64,000 nucleotides of DNA, taken from Cherax quadricarinatus. Lineage: Eukaryota; Arthropoda; Malacostraca; Decapoda; Parastacidae. Within the stretch, counting starts at the first letter, position 1; every line of letters begins with the position of its first letter. Made by a program: the position numbers and the translations under genes. Below, one piece after another: positions 43,829-59,300 of this stretch. The stretch is taken from NCBI RefSeq assembly GCF_038502225.1, contig NC_091323.1:22683845-22747844 (forward strand), written 5' to 3'. Below the pieces are notes generated by a model that worked only from the letters and a program-made list of their open reading frames with translations, did no database searches and was not told where the DNA came from.

Positions 43829-46800
43829 AACAAAAATATTTGCTGGAGGCGCAGCCAGTGGCCACCCATGGCCCTCCAGAATTATTACAACTACTGATGC
43901 CAATAACAAAATCTCCCCAACAAACACAGAATACAGCCTCGTTCATATTTGCTAATATACAGGGCCTTAAGCCATCCACCAACAACAAAATACCTTTTAT
44001 CAGTGGACTTCTAGTGGAGTCTAATGCAATGTTTGCAGCCTTCACAGAGACTCACACAAAAGATCACTTTGACAGTGAAATATGGATAAGTGGTTACAAC
44101 CTTTTTAGATGCGACAGAAAAAACAGGCAACAAAGGGGGGGTTGGCCTGTATGTCAAAGAGTCCCTTATCTGCACGGAGTTGCTGAACACCACAAATGAG
44201 GTAGTTGAAGTTCTATCAATAAAGATCGAGAACCAAAACCTAGTCATTGTGGTTGTATACAAGCCACCAGATGCAACCTCCCAACAGTTCAAGGAACAGC
44301 TACTGAAAATCGATTACTGTTTGGAAAACCTTCCAGCTCCATCCCCAAACATCTTACTGCTTGGTGATTTCAACCTAAGGCATACAAAATGGAAGAATGT
44401 AGCAAATAATGTTATAGCTGAAACAATCCCCGGAGGTAGCGCAGATGAAAGGTCACACACACATGAGCTACTAAGTCTCTGCGAAAAACACACCTTAAGC
44501 CAGCAGATAGTGGAGCCAACAAGACTAGAAAACACACTTGACCTTATCTTCACAAATAATGAGGACCTGATAAGAGACATAAGAATATCAAAAACAACTA
44601 ATTCCGATCACAATCTAATCGAAGTCCAGACGTACATGCATAGGGGTCCTGAACAACAGAATGCATGTACCTGTGAAGGTGTCTTCACAAAATACAATTT
44701 CAACAACAAGAACATCAACTGGGACCAGGTAAACCATGTCCTAAACGAAACATGTTGGGAAGATGTCTTAAATGACATGGACCCAAACCAGTGCCTTGAA
44801 AGGATCAACTGCCTGGTAGCCGAAGCATGTTCTAGGCATATTCCCCTAAGAAAGAAGAAGAGCAGGAGTAAACTGGAGAGAAAAAGACGCTCCCTCTACA
44901 GAAGACGACGAAGAGTCACTGAGCTCCTCAGGAGTGCTAGAATATCTGATACACGAAGGGAGGCGCTGACCAGGGAAGTGGAAACTATCGAACTTAAGCT
45001 AAATGACTCTTACAGGAACCAGGAGAGGCAGGAGGAGCTTAAAGCTATTAGTGAAATTGAAAGAAATTCAAAATATTTCTTTTCATATGCCAAAAACAAG
45101 GCAAATACCACATCTAGTATCGGGCCCTTACTCAGACAGGATGGGACTTACACAGACGACAACAAGGAAATGAGTGAAATATTGAAATCCCAGTACGACT
45201 CTGTGTTTAGTGAACCACTAATCGGTCTGAGGATCGACGACCCAAATGATTTCTTCATGAATGAGCCTCAAAACTCCATAAATGTATGCCAGATTTCCGA
45301 CATTACCCTAACTCCGATAGATTTCGAAAAAGCCATTGACAACATACCTATGCACTCAGCCCCGGACCCAGACTCGTGGAACTGTTTTCATTAAGAACTG
45401 CAAGAAACCCCTCTCGCCTGCCCTAAGTACACTATGGAGGAGGAGCTTGGACATGGGTGAAATTCCACAGTCACTTAAAACAACGGATATAGCCCCACTC
45501 CATAAAGGTGGCAGCAAAGCATTAGCTAAGAACTATAGACCAATAGCTCTGACATCCCACATCATAAAAATCTTTGAAAGAGTGCTAAGAAGCAGGATTG
45601 CAAATCACCTGGATTCCCAAAATCTGCACAATCCAGGGCAACATGGGTTCAGGGCAGGTCGCTCCTGCCTCTCACAACTACTGGATCACTATGACATGGC
45701 CTTGGATGCACTGGAAGAAAATCAGAATGCAGATGTAATATACACAGACTTTGCAAAAGCATTTGACAAATGCGATCATGGCGTAATAGCCCATAAAATA
45801 CGTGCTAAAGGAATAACTGGGAAAGTGGGGAGATGGATCTTCAACTTCCTAACAAATCGAACACAAAGAGTAGTGGTCAACAGAGTTAAATCGGAGGCTG
45901 CCATAGTGAAGAGCTCTGTTCCACAAGGCACAGTACTCGCCCCCATCTTATTCCTTATCCTCATATCAGACATAAACAGAGACATACACCACAGCACCGT
46001 ATCATCCTTTGCGGATGATACTAGGATCTGCATGAGGCTGTCATCTGCTGAGGACGCGGTTAACCTCCAAGAAGATATAAACAAAGTTTTCCAGTGGGCA
46101 ACGGTAAACAATATGATGCTCAATGAGGACAAATTCCAACTACTCCGTTATGGAAAACTGGAGGAGATAATAACTAGAACAGAGTATACTACTGACTCCG
46201 GCCATACAATAGAGCGGAAAAATAATGTAAGGGACCTGGGAGTAGTAATGTCTGAGGATCTCACTTTCAAGGATCACAACAGTGCCACGATCGCACGTGC
46301 AAAGAAAATGATAGGATGGGTAATGAGAACTTTCAAAACGAGAGATGCCAAGCCCATGATGATCCTTTTCAAATCACTTGTTCTCTCTAGGCTGGAATAC
46401 TGCTGTACATTAACATCTCCATACAAAGCAGGTGAAATCGCAGATCTAGAGAGTGTACAGAGATCCTTTACTGCACGTATAAGTTCTGTCAAGCACCCTA
46501 ACTACTGGGAACGCTTGGAAGCACTTGACTTGTACTCGTTGGAACGCAGGAGGGAGAAATATATCATAATATACACTTGGAAAATCTTGGAAGGAATGGT
46601 CCCAAATCTGCACACAGAAATCACTCCCTACGAAAGTAAAAGACTGGGCAGGCGATGCAAAGTGCCGCCAATAAAAAGTAGGGGCGCCATTGGTACACTA
46701 AGAGAAAACACCATAAGTGTCCGGGGCCCAAAACTGTTCAACAGCCTCCCATCAAGCATTAGGGGAATTGCCAATAAACCCCTGGCTGCCTTCAAGAGAG

Positions 46801-46979
46801 AGCTGGACAGATACCTAAAGTCGGTGCCGGATCAGCCGGGCTGTGGCTCGTACGTCGGACTGCGTGCGGCCAGCAGTAACAGCCTAGTTGATCAGGCCCT
46901 GATCCATCGGTAGGCCTGGTCGTGGACCGGGCCGCGGGGGCGTTGATCCCCGGAATAACCTCCAGGTAACCTCCAGGTA
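43829..46979 (+). mobile_element. LINE family 2 (CR1/Jockey-group), nearly full ORF2
   Basis: Carries the complete APE endonuclease and RT coding region and ends with tandem ACCTCCAGGTA tail repeats (about 46962-46979). No ORF1 is present, so it is 5'-truncated or the ORF1 is unrecognised. A nearly identical 3' end at 20817-21101 shows recent activity. Inserted in the TTTGCATGGTTTAAT array; no target duplication is evident. Confidence 0.88.
43840..46913 (+). pseudogene. LINE family 2 ORF2: APE endonuclease and reverse transcriptase, two frameshifts
   Basis: Three frames join into one product of about 1,020 residues. Frame one holds FIFANIQGLKPS and AAFTETHTKDHF (catalytic Glu). A shift in the seven-G run at 44135-44141 leads to frame two: GGVGLYVKESL, ILLLGDFNLRHTKW, DLIFTNNEDLI and TTNSDHNLIEV, so all endonuclease residues are present. 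It continues through a Lys/Arg-rich linker to NIPMHSAPDPDSW. A second shift near 45375 leads to frame three: NYRPIALTS, YTDFAKAFDKCDH (motif A), SSVPQGTVLAPILF, SSFADDTRICMR (motif C) and the C-terminal SLERRREKYIIIYTWKILEG, ending VDQALIHR at TAG 46911-46913. The product would nick DNA and prime reverse transcription; as read it cannot be made. Confidence 0.9.
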
Positions 46980-47727
46980 ACCCCCTTTTTGCATGGTTTA
47001 ATGGGGTTTACTAACTTTCAAATGGGTTTTTGAGGTTTTTCATGAAGGCAGAGTAACATGTGTAATGACGCTTGCAGAGGCATTATGAAATAATCGTAAT
47101 ACAGGGGGAGTTGAATGATAGATCTAGGCCTTTCATGTTGCAATCAACATAACAGGCGCTTGCAATGTTGCAGAAATGAGTAAGAAGTCCAGGCAGATTA
47201 GTTCAGCAGAACGTTTTAGTTCGAGGTCAAACGTTCACCTAAACGTTGTGTTGCATCTTAAAATGACATGTGTAATAACGTGTGTCATGTGTTGTCTCAT
47301 TATCAACACAAAATAAAATAATAACGTTGTGAATTGCTGAGATTTTCACAGTTGTAAACGAGCTGTGTGTGAGAGACGGAGGAAGAGAAGAAGAAATAAG
47401 AAGAGAAATAGAGAAGGGAGAAGAGAAGGGCGAAGACAAGGAGCAACAGCAGCAGGTGATAGAAGAAAAGGCTGTAATAAATATATGTGACTGGGAGGAG
47501 ATGAAAGACAAGGGGATGGATAAAGTCAAGGAAGGAGGAAGGAAGGAAGCTGAGAGAGTAAAGATGAGAGTAGGTATGTATGAGATGAGAGACGATTTTA
47601 ACATATAAAGGGAAAAAATGGGGTGCGTAATGTGTGTGTGGGGGTGGAAAGTCGTGGGAGGGAGTGTAATGAGGAGGGGAGTGGGAGGGAGGGTAGCTGG
47701 AAGAAGTTCTGGTTGGAGTGAAGAAAA

Positions 47728-47729
<2 letters not shown>
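46980..47729. other. Array remnant then unassigned sequence
   Basis: 46985-47045 continues the TTTGCATGGTTTAAT array. The rest is unassigned, with purine-rich sequence at 47360-47730. Confidence 0.5.

Positions 47730-47794
<65 letters not shown>
47730..47794. repeat. (GA)n microsatellite
   Basis: Uninterrupted GA repeat. Confidence 0.97.
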
Positions 47795-47797
<3 letters not shown>

Positions 47798-48515
47798 GAG
47801 AGTGATTGAGTGTTTAAAGTGAAGAAAGTTCGCTAAAACTGAAGGAGGGTGAGAAGGAATATTTTAAAGTGAGAGGGTTTGCTTGGAGTGAGTGAGAGAA
47901 GGAAGGAAGGAAGGAGAAAGATTGGCTGAAGGTAAATTAAGCTAGGAAGACAGACAAGGTACGAGGGAGGGTTTGCTTGAAGGAGAAAGTATCTCAGCCT
48001 CCCGGCACATGTAGCTAGAGGTTATACCATCTCTTTACAAAGTTCTCAAGCGGTTATCTGTCTCTGTGGATTGTGCTCTAATGTTGCTAAAACCCATCTA
48101 CCTCCACAACACTCTAGTGGCTTAGTAAAACAGAATCACTCTCATCAATACATCTACATTAGTGTTGTGTTGACTGACAACATAATTCCTTCCCCCAGGG
48201 ATCTCCAGCACCCTCCTAGGTATGTCCAAACTGCGCATGTTGCTCTGAGCGAAAAGTTCTCTCAGTTATTGCTGGTGGAAGGTGTACCCTTTCGTCAACA
48301 CTCCCTCATGCAGTCATGGTCACTACTCTCCTCGCTTGTGTGTAATTGAACGAGTCCGACCTGTTCTCTGTCTTCATTATGGGGATTATTAAGACGTCTT
48401 CCAGTTATGCAGAAATTGTCCTGGTTCTATGAACCTACATATTGTATTCCCTTCCCTCAGGTCCCTTGTCTTGTGTCTGGTTCCTGCTCTTTTCACTTTT
48501 TTCACTTCCTTGTTG
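47795..48515. other. Unassigned spacer
   Basis: No recognisable gene, RNA or repeat beyond purine-rich sequence to 47910. Confidence 0.5.
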
Positions 48516-48780
48516 TGTGTATTCACCTTTGTGTACTCTTGTGTGGTTGCAGGGAGTCGGGTCTCGGCTCCTGGGTCCACCTCTTCGCTGGCCGCCAACT
48601 GGGTTTAGGATTGGCTTTGAGAGGCGTGCCATACCTCTTCTGAAAGCTTGGTATGGAGTCAGTGGATATCTTCCGATGTGGATTGATTTGTGCTGACTCT
48701 CATTCCTGCAAGGCGTCCACATATACAAGAAACAGTACAGCCCCGAGCACCGATCCTTGCCGAATCATCTTTGTTGAACG
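48516..48780 (-). mobile_element. Diverged LINE family 3-like 3' region
   Basis: GTGTATTCACCTTTGTGTAC, TGGTTGCAGGGAGTCGG and CTCGGCTCCTGGGTCCACCT parallel the family-3 3' UTR (ACTCACCTA, GTTGCAGGGGTCGA, AGCTCCTGGCCCCGCCTC). Then ATACAAGAAACAGTACAGCC and CACCGATCCTTGCCGAATC resemble the RT motif-B region in reverse. Probably an old, internally deleted copy. Confidence 0.5.
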
Positions 48781-48786
48781 TGTATG

Positions 48787-49242
48787 TGTGTACTCACCTA
48801 ATTGTAGTTGCAGGGGTCGAGACTCAGCTCCTGGCCCCGCCTCTTCACTGATCGTTACTAGGTCCTCTCTCTGCTTCCTGAGCTTTGTCATACCTCCTCT
48901 TAAAGCAATGTATGTTTCCTGCCTCCACTACATCACTTGCTAGGCTATTTCACTTCCTGACGACTTTATGACTGAAGAAATACTTCCTAACATCCCGTGA
49001 CTCGTCTGAGTCTTCAGCTTCCAATTGTGACCCCTTGTTCCTGTATCCCATCTCTAGAACATCCTGTCTCTGTCCACTTTGTCTATTCCTCTCTATATTT
49101 ATATATTGTTATCATGTCCCCCCTATCTCTCCTGTCCTCAGTGTCGTCAGGTTGATTTCCCTTAACCTCTCCTCGTAGGTCATACCTTTAGCTCTGGGAC
49201 TAGTCTTGTTGCATGCTTGGCTAGGTGAGGGTTCCAAACTGG
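48787..49242 (-). mobile_element. LINE family 3 fragment, truncated at (AC)n
   Basis: The minus strand encodes [19 protein letters not shown] in outline, MTYEERLREINLTTL and the family-3 3' UTR, ending TTAGGTGAGTACACACA. Compared with 38437-38931 it has frame disruptions and a small deletion. The coding strand starts directly after the long AC tract. Confidence 0.8.
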
Positions 49243-49490
<248 letters not shown>

Positions 49491-49512
49491 ACGCGCGCAC
49501 TCTTGGGTTTGT

Positions 49513-49680
49513 TTTTTTTGTGTGTACTCACATATTTGTGTTTGCAGAAGTCGATTCATAGCTCCTGGCCCCGTCTCTTCGCTGTATGTGTGTTTGTGTG
49601 TGTACTCACCTATTTGTACTCCTTTGTTATTTCAGGGGTCGATTCATAGCTCCTGGTCCCGTGTCTTCACTGTGTGTGTC
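49513..49680 (-). mobile_element. Two short LINE family 3 3'-end fragments in tandem
   Basis: TGTGTACTCACATATTTGTG...AGCTCCTGGCCCCGTCTCTT (49513-49585) and TGTGTACTCACCTATTTGTA...AGCTCCTGGTCCCGTGTCTT (49599-49670) are the terminal ~75 bp of the family. Both end on the 5' side at the same point (CACTG or CGCTG) and are separated by GT-rich sequence. Confidence 0.75.
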
Positions 49681-49847
49681 TGTGAGTGTGTTTACAAAGT
49701 TTTATTTTTGATACATTCCATTGCATAGTTTTGGTTATTCTTACATGTATGTTTTAATACCTGACGGCGTTTGCAGGTAGATAAAACAGCATAAACTACA
49801 CGTTACAACACGCCAATATAAACCACGATGGACTCTCCCGTGTTAAC

Positions 49848-50233
49848 CTGTCACCGGTGTTGGTAACACTTCTGTCACCGGTGTTGGTAACACTGCTGCC
49901 GCCTGTGTTGGTAACACTTCTGTTACCGGTGCTGGTAACACTGCAAGGCTGGTGTTGGTAACACTGCTGTCATCGGTCTTGGTTACGCTGCTGCCGCCGG
50001 TGTTGGTAACACTGGTGCCACCGGCGTTGGTAACAACAACGGGGGTAATAACAACGGGGGCAACAACGGTGGTGGCAACAGTGGTTGTGGCAACAACGGT
50101 GGTGGCAACAGTGGTGGTGGCAACAACGGTGGTGGCAACAACGGTGGTGGCAACAACGGTGGTGGCAACAACGGTGGTGGCAACAACGGTGGTGGCAACA
50201 GTGGTGGTGGCAACGGTGGTGGCAACAACGGTG
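49848..50233. repeat. 24-bp then 15-bp minisatellites
   Basis: 49848-50030 has 24-bp units (CTGTCACCGGTGTTGGTAAC). 50036-50233 has 15-bp units AACGGTGGTGGCAAC. Both share GGTAAC/GGCAAC cores. The frames (poly Val-Ala-Thr or Leu-Pro) are repeat-derived. Confidence 0.9.
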
Positions 50234-50289
50234 GTAACGGCCATTTTGTTGCTCTTAACGAGATTAAGCCATCAATCTAATCCAATTAT

Positions 50290-50492
50290 GAAGAGTACCT
50301 TGCTAAGAGGAGGAGGAAGAAGAGGAGGGGAGGAGGAGAGGAAGGAAGAGTTGGAGCGGGAGGAGGAGGATGAAGAGGAAGAAAAAGGGATGGAGGAGGA
50401 GGAGGAAGAAGAATGGAAAAAAGAAGGGGATAAGGGTATAAGTAGTAATGGCCATAGCAACAGCAACAGTAGTAGTAGCAGCAGTAGTGAAT

Positions 50493-50523
<31 letters not shown>

Positions 50524-50760
50524 CAGCAGCAATTGTAGTAGTAACAGCAGCATTAGCAGTAGTACCAGCAGTAGTAGTAGTAGCAATAGTAGTGGTAGTA
50601 GTAACAGCAGTAGTAGTAGTAGTAGTAGTAGTAGCAGCAGCAGTAGCAGCGACCATCGCCACAACCATCACAACCACCACTACCATAACCACCATCATAA
50701 CCACCACCATCTCCGCTACAGCTACCACTACCATCGCCGCCGCCGCCGCCGCCCCCGGCT
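50290..50760. repeat. Trinucleotide-rich block (GGA, AGT/AGC, ACC)
   Basis: GGA-rich 50305-50420, AGT/AGC 50450-50655, CAC/CAT 50660-50720 and CGC near 50735-50755. The 296-codon frame over it is a poly-Glu then poly-Ser run without a domain. Confidence 0.88.
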
Positions 50761-51012
50761 CTTCAAAGGGGAAACTCCGGTAAGATCAACAATGTTAAAA
50801 TTGCTAATATTGGTGGCACACCGCTCCAGCTATTTTGTTTGACGCGGCGGACGTGAGAGCCAGGGTGCGCTGCGGGCTGTTTACCCACACACACGCTAGC
50901 CTCCACCTCCACCACGCCCACAGTACCACCATCACGCCCCGTATGAGGACGCCCATGACCAATACACCTTCATGTGTGCAGACACGCAGACGTTGGCCTA
51001 TATATTTCAACA

Positions 51013-51128
51013 ATCTCGTACGCCCAAATCTCGTACGCCCACATCTCGTACGCCCACATCTCGTACGCCCACATCTCGTACGCCCACATCTCGTACGCTC
51101 ACATCTCGCACGCCCACATCTCGCGTAC
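51013..51128. repeat. 15-bp tandem repeat
   Basis: About eight units of ATCTCGTACGCCCAC, the last ones with CTCGCACGCCC or CTCGCGTACCC. Each unit has CGTACG. Confidence 0.93.
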
Positions 51129-51216
51129 CCACACAATATTTGCAGACACTGTCGCACACCCGCTCTGGCACACGGTTGAGATTCGATCCCATGTAACTAC
51201 ATACGAGTCTATATGT

Positions 51217-51220
<4 letters not shown>

Positions 51221-51296
<76 letters not shown>
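51221..51296. repeat. (AC)n microsatellite
   Basis: Uninterrupted AC repeat. Confidence 0.97.
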
Positions 51297-54017
<2,721 letters not shown>

Positions 54018-54173
54018 ATCCTTCCCATCTCTGAATCGTACATAATTACCTCATGTTCCCTTCACGCTACCCTTCCCATCCTTGAATCAGACCTGGTTAC
54101 CTCATGTTCCCTTCACGCTACCCTTCCCATCCTTGAATCAGACCTGGTTACCTCATGTTCCCTTCACGCTACA
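54018..54173. repeat. 51-bp tandem repeat, three units
   Basis: CCCTTCCCATCCTTGAATCA followed by CTCATGTTCCCTTCACGCTA; two nearly identical units after one diverged unit. Unrelated to the 51-bp array at 2.6 kb. Confidence 0.92.
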
Positions 54174-55255
54174 TAACTTTACAGATATTGTTCTTTAGTT
54201 TCAAAAATAACATTCAGAATCGCTGTGTAATGAACAGAATCCAGGAAGATGAAATATGATAAATATTAATTGATAATATCTTACAACGAAATGCTAAATC
54301 TAATAAGGCTGCATTCACATCAAAGGGGACGAGTCTAGTCTACTCACCAGAGTCATGTGACTTGAGTCAAAATGACTCATTTTTTTTCCAATCACACAAG
54401 AAGTCAGAAGTAGTCATGTCTGACAGTATCCTGTCGCCTATCAAGTGGTACACACACACATTCTCTCGTGTTTATATACTGTTGCGGTGTAGGAGTAACA
54501 CCAACAGTTATTGAATCAGGATATGTAAGACAGATATTTGTTATATTTTGCGTATGGTAATGCATGATTAGAATCAAAGCACTGTGAATTATTTGGTTAT
54601 TAACACACACATCCCAGGTTATTAAAAATAATTATATAATATTACCTGTTGAATTCACTCCAGCAGCAGCAGCCATTAACACAGCTGAGATGACGTCTCG
54701 ACCCAGGTGTCTGGGATCACAAGGATCCCCAACAAGATGAATCAGATCCTCTAACTGCATGACGTTCCCACAACACTCGGTGTTAAACTTATGACTGAGG
54801 AAAAAAAAAATGGGTCTCGCATTGACTTGATCTGACTCGCATTGACTAACTTGGTGTAAACGTTTTTTTTTCGTTTAACAATTACTTACGAAATATCGTT
54901 CCCTTGAGTGGTCGAGTCACACAGAGTCGAGACTCGACTCTGTGTATGGATTATAGGACACTTGTGCAGACACTTACAACTTTACCGGATACGTTAATTA
55001 TAGCAAAGTTAGATTTGGTGCAAAACTGAAAATTTATATACTCCATTGTCAAGAAAAAAAAATTAAATGTTCATAAATTTTTAGGGCAGTTCGGCCTAAA
55101 TGACAGTTTAGGCTTATTAAGCAAGACACACATGACTGTAATATAGACAGATAAAGTAAACAAATGATATAATAATCTATATTAACCGGTAGAAATCAGT
55201 AATTAATATTCAGCATATATCAGCAAAGTAGTTATACGAGGCGTGTGGCAACACT
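54174..55255. other. Unassigned AT-rich sequence
   Basis: Several GACTC motifs (54330-54380, 54820-54950) are the only pattern noticed. No gene. Confidence 0.45.
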
Positions 55256-55802
55256 ACAGTGTTACACTGTGCTACAGTGTTACACTGTGCTACAGTGTTA
55301 CACTGTGCTACAGTGTTACACTGTGCTACAGTGTTACACTGTGCTACAGTGTTACACTGTGAGTGCTGCAGTGTTACACTGTGAGTGCTGCAGTGTTACA
55401 CTGTGAGTGCTGCAGTGTTACACTGTGAGTGCTGCAGTGTTACACTGTGAGTGCTGCAGTGTTACACTGTGAGTGCTGCAGTGTTACACTGTGAGTACTG
55501 CAGTGTTACACTGTGAGTGCTACAGTGTTACACTGTGAGTGCCACAGTGTTACACTGTGAGTGCTACAGTGTTACACTGTGAGTGCCACAGTGTTACACT
55601 GTGAGTGCCACAGTGTTACACTGTGAGTGCTACAGTGTTACACTGTGAGTGCTACAGTGTCACACTGAGTACTACAGTTACACTGTGGGTGCTTGAGTGT
55701 TACACTGTGAGTGCCACAGTGTTACACTGTGAGTGTCAGTGTTACACTGTGAGTGCCACAGTGTTACACTGTGAGTGCCACAGTGTTACACTGTGAGTGC
55801 CA
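55256..55802. repeat. 18-bp to 22-bp minisatellite
   Basis: The first units (55256-55345) are 18 bp (GTGTTACACTGTGCTACA). From there the unit is 22 bp (GTGTTACACTGTGAGTGCTG...), the extra AGTG copying adjacent sequence. Later units alternate GCTGCA, GCTACA and GCCACA. Confidence 0.95.
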
Positions 55803-55972
55803 CGGGAGAGCGGCTGCAGGCTCAGATAAGGCTACACTATTCAGATGATCACCTTATAGAAACCCATTTGCATTTCGGTCATATCTGGCTCTTTTGCATA
55901 TGAACAAGGGCTTGTAAGATTAAGCTGGCGGCGGCTGTGAATTTTGTGTACATTATTGGGGGTAGGAAAAGC

Positions 55973-56054
<82 letters not shown>

Positions 56055-56380
56055 ATTTAGAATTTGTTGAGTCAGTCTCGGTTTCTCTGTTGTGATCAGT
56101 ATTTCAGCGAAAGAAAAAATGGAAATCTAATTTCTCTTTGTCTTTTCGTTTTAAAGTTTGATTTGATCCCTTTAAATTATTAATTAACTTGCAATTTTTA
56201 GGAGTCTTTTGGATAATGATCTAAGTGTATTTATGTTAGCATAACAAACCTGTGTTAGGCTAGTATAATAAATGATACTTACTAACAAACGAAATAATTA
56301 TAGCGGTTTGTAGAGTAGACAGTTACTGCAGTTTAAAGAATAGGTACGAGAGTTTCACGATCTTGAGAGGAAGTGTAACA
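55803..56380. other. Unassigned sequence with (GA)n at 55974-56051
   Basis: A GA repeat lies in the middle; AT-rich sequence on the far side. No gene recognised. Confidence 0.6.
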
Positions 56381-59300
56381 TACACACAGGACAGTGTTAT
56401 AAGGTGTAACATACAGGACAGTGTTATGAGCTGTAACACACAGGACAGTGTTATGAGGTGTAACATACAGGACAGTGTTATGAGGTGTAACATACAGGAC
56501 AGTGTTATAAGGTGTAACATACAGGACAGTGTTATAAGGTGTAACATACAGGACAGTGTTATAAGGTGTAACATACAGGACAGTGTTATAAGGTGTAACA
56601 TACAGGACAGTGTTATAAGGTGTAACACACAGGACAGTGTTATAAGGTGTAACATACAGGACAGTGTTATAAGGTGTAACATACAGGACAGTGTTATAAG
56701 GTGTAACACACAGGACAGTGTTATAAGGTGTAACATACAGGACAGTGTTATAAGGTGTAACACACAGGACAGTGTTATAAGGTGTAACATACAGGACAGT
56801 GTTATAAGGTGTAACATACAGGACAGTGTTATAAGGTGTAACATACAGGACAGTGTTATAAGGTGTAACATACAGGACAGTGTTATAAGGTGTAACATAC
56901 AGGACAGTGTTATAAGGTGTAACATACAGGACAGTGTTATAAGGTGTAACATACAGGACAGTGTTATAAGGTGTAACATACAGGACAGTGTTATAAGGTG
57001 TAACATACAGGACAGTGTTATAAGGTGTAACATACAGGACAGTGTTATAAGGTGTAACACACAGGACAGTGTTATAAGGTGTAACATACAGGACAGTGTT
57101 ATAAGGTGTAACATACAGGACAGTGTTATAAGGTGTAACACACAGGACAGTGTTATAAGGTGTAACATACAGGACAGTGTTATAAGGTGTAACACACAGG
57201 ACAGTGTTATAAGGTGTAACATACAGGACAGTGTTATAAGGTGTAACATACAGGACAGTGTTATAAGGTGTAACATACAGGACAGTGTTATAAGGTGTAA
57301 CATACAGGACAGTGTTATAAGGTGTAACACACAGGACAGTGTTATAAGGTGTAACATACACACAGGACAGTGTTATGAGGTGTAACACACAGGACAGTGT
57401 TATAAGGTGTAACACACAGGACAGTGTTATAAGGTGTAACACACAGGACAGTGTTATGAGGTGTAACATACAGGACAGTGTTATAAGGTGTAACATACAG
57501 GACAGTGTTATAAGGTGTAACATACAGGACAGTGTTATAAGGTGTAACATACAGGACAGTGTTATGAGGTGTAACACACAGGACAGTGTTATAAGGTGTA
57601 ACACACAGGACAGTGTTATAAGGTGTAACACACAGGACAGTGTTATAAGGTGTAACACACAGGACAGTGTTATGAGGTGTAACATACAGGACAGTGTTAT
57701 AAGGTGTAACATACAGGACAGTGTTATAAGGTGTAACATACAGGACAGTGTTATAAGGTGTAACACACAGGACAGTGTTATAAGGTGTAACACACAGGAC
57801 AGTGTTATAAGGTGTAACACACAGGACAGTGTTATGAGGTGTAACATACAGGACAGTGTTATAAGGTGTAACATACAGGTCAGTGTTATAAGGTGTAACA
57901 TACAGGACAGTGTTATAAGGTGTAACATACAGGACAGTGTTATGAGGTGTAACACACAGGACAGTGTTATAAGGTGTAACACACAGGACAGTGTTATGAG
58001 GTGTAACATACAGGACAGTGTTATAAGGTGTAACACACAGGACAGTGTTATAAGGTGTAACATACAGGACAGTGTTATAAGGTGTAACATACAGGACAGT
58101 GTTATGAGGTGTAACACACAGGACAGTGTTATAAGGTGTAACACACAGGACAGTGTTATGAGGTGTAACACACAGGACAGTGTTATAAGGTGTAACACAC
58201 AGGACAGTGTTATAAGGTGTAACACACAGGACAGTGTTATGAGGTGTAACACACAGGACAGTGTTATGAGGTGTAACACACAGGACAGTATTATGAGGTG
58301 TAACATACACACAGGACAGTGTTATGAGGTGTAACACACAGGACAGTGTTATGAGGTGTAACATACACACAGGACAGTGTTATGAGGTGTAACACACAGG
58401 ACAGTGTTATGAGGTGTAACATACACACAGAACAGTGTTATGAGGTGTAACATACACACAGGACAGTGTTATGAGGTGTAACACACAGGACAGTGTTATA
58501 AGGTGTAACATACAGGACAGTGTTATAAGGTGTAACACACAGGACAGTGTTATAAGGTGTAACATACAGGACAGTGTTATAAGGTGTAACATACAGGACA
58601 GTGTTATAAGGTGTAACACACAGGACAGTGTTATAAGGTGTAACACACAGGACAGTGTTATAAGGTGTAACACACAGGACAGTGTTATAAGGTGTAACAC
58701 ACAGGACAGTGTTATAAGGTGTAACATACAGGACAGTGTTATAAGGTGTAACATACAGGACAGTGTTATAAGGTGTAACATACAGGACAGTGTTATAAGG
58801 TGTAACACACAGGACAGTGTTATAAGGTGTAACATACAGGACAGTGTTATAAGGTGTAACATACAGGACAGTGTTATAAGGTGTAACATACAGGACAGTG
58901 TTATAAGGTGTAACATACAGGACAGTGTTATAAGGTGTAACATACAGGACAGTGTTATAAGGTGTAACATACAGGACAGTGTTATAAGGTGTAACACACA
59001 GGACAGTGTTCTAAGGTGTAATATACAGGACAGTGTTATAAGGTGTAACACACAGGACAGTGTTATAAGGTGTAACATACAGGACAGTGTTATGAGGTGT
59101 AACACACAGGACAGTGTTATAAGGTGTAACACACAGGACAGTGTTATAAGGTGTAACACACAGGACAGTGTTATAAGGTGTAACACACAGGACAGTGTTA
59201 TAAGGTGTAACACACAGGACAGTGTTATAAGGTGTAACACACAGGACAGTGTTATGAGGTGTAACATACACACAGGACAGTGTTATGAGGTGTAACACAC

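Noticed and set aside
50272..50842. Acidic or poly-Ser protein
   Set aside because: The frame follows GGA and AGT trinucleotide tracts and changes character at each tract boundary.
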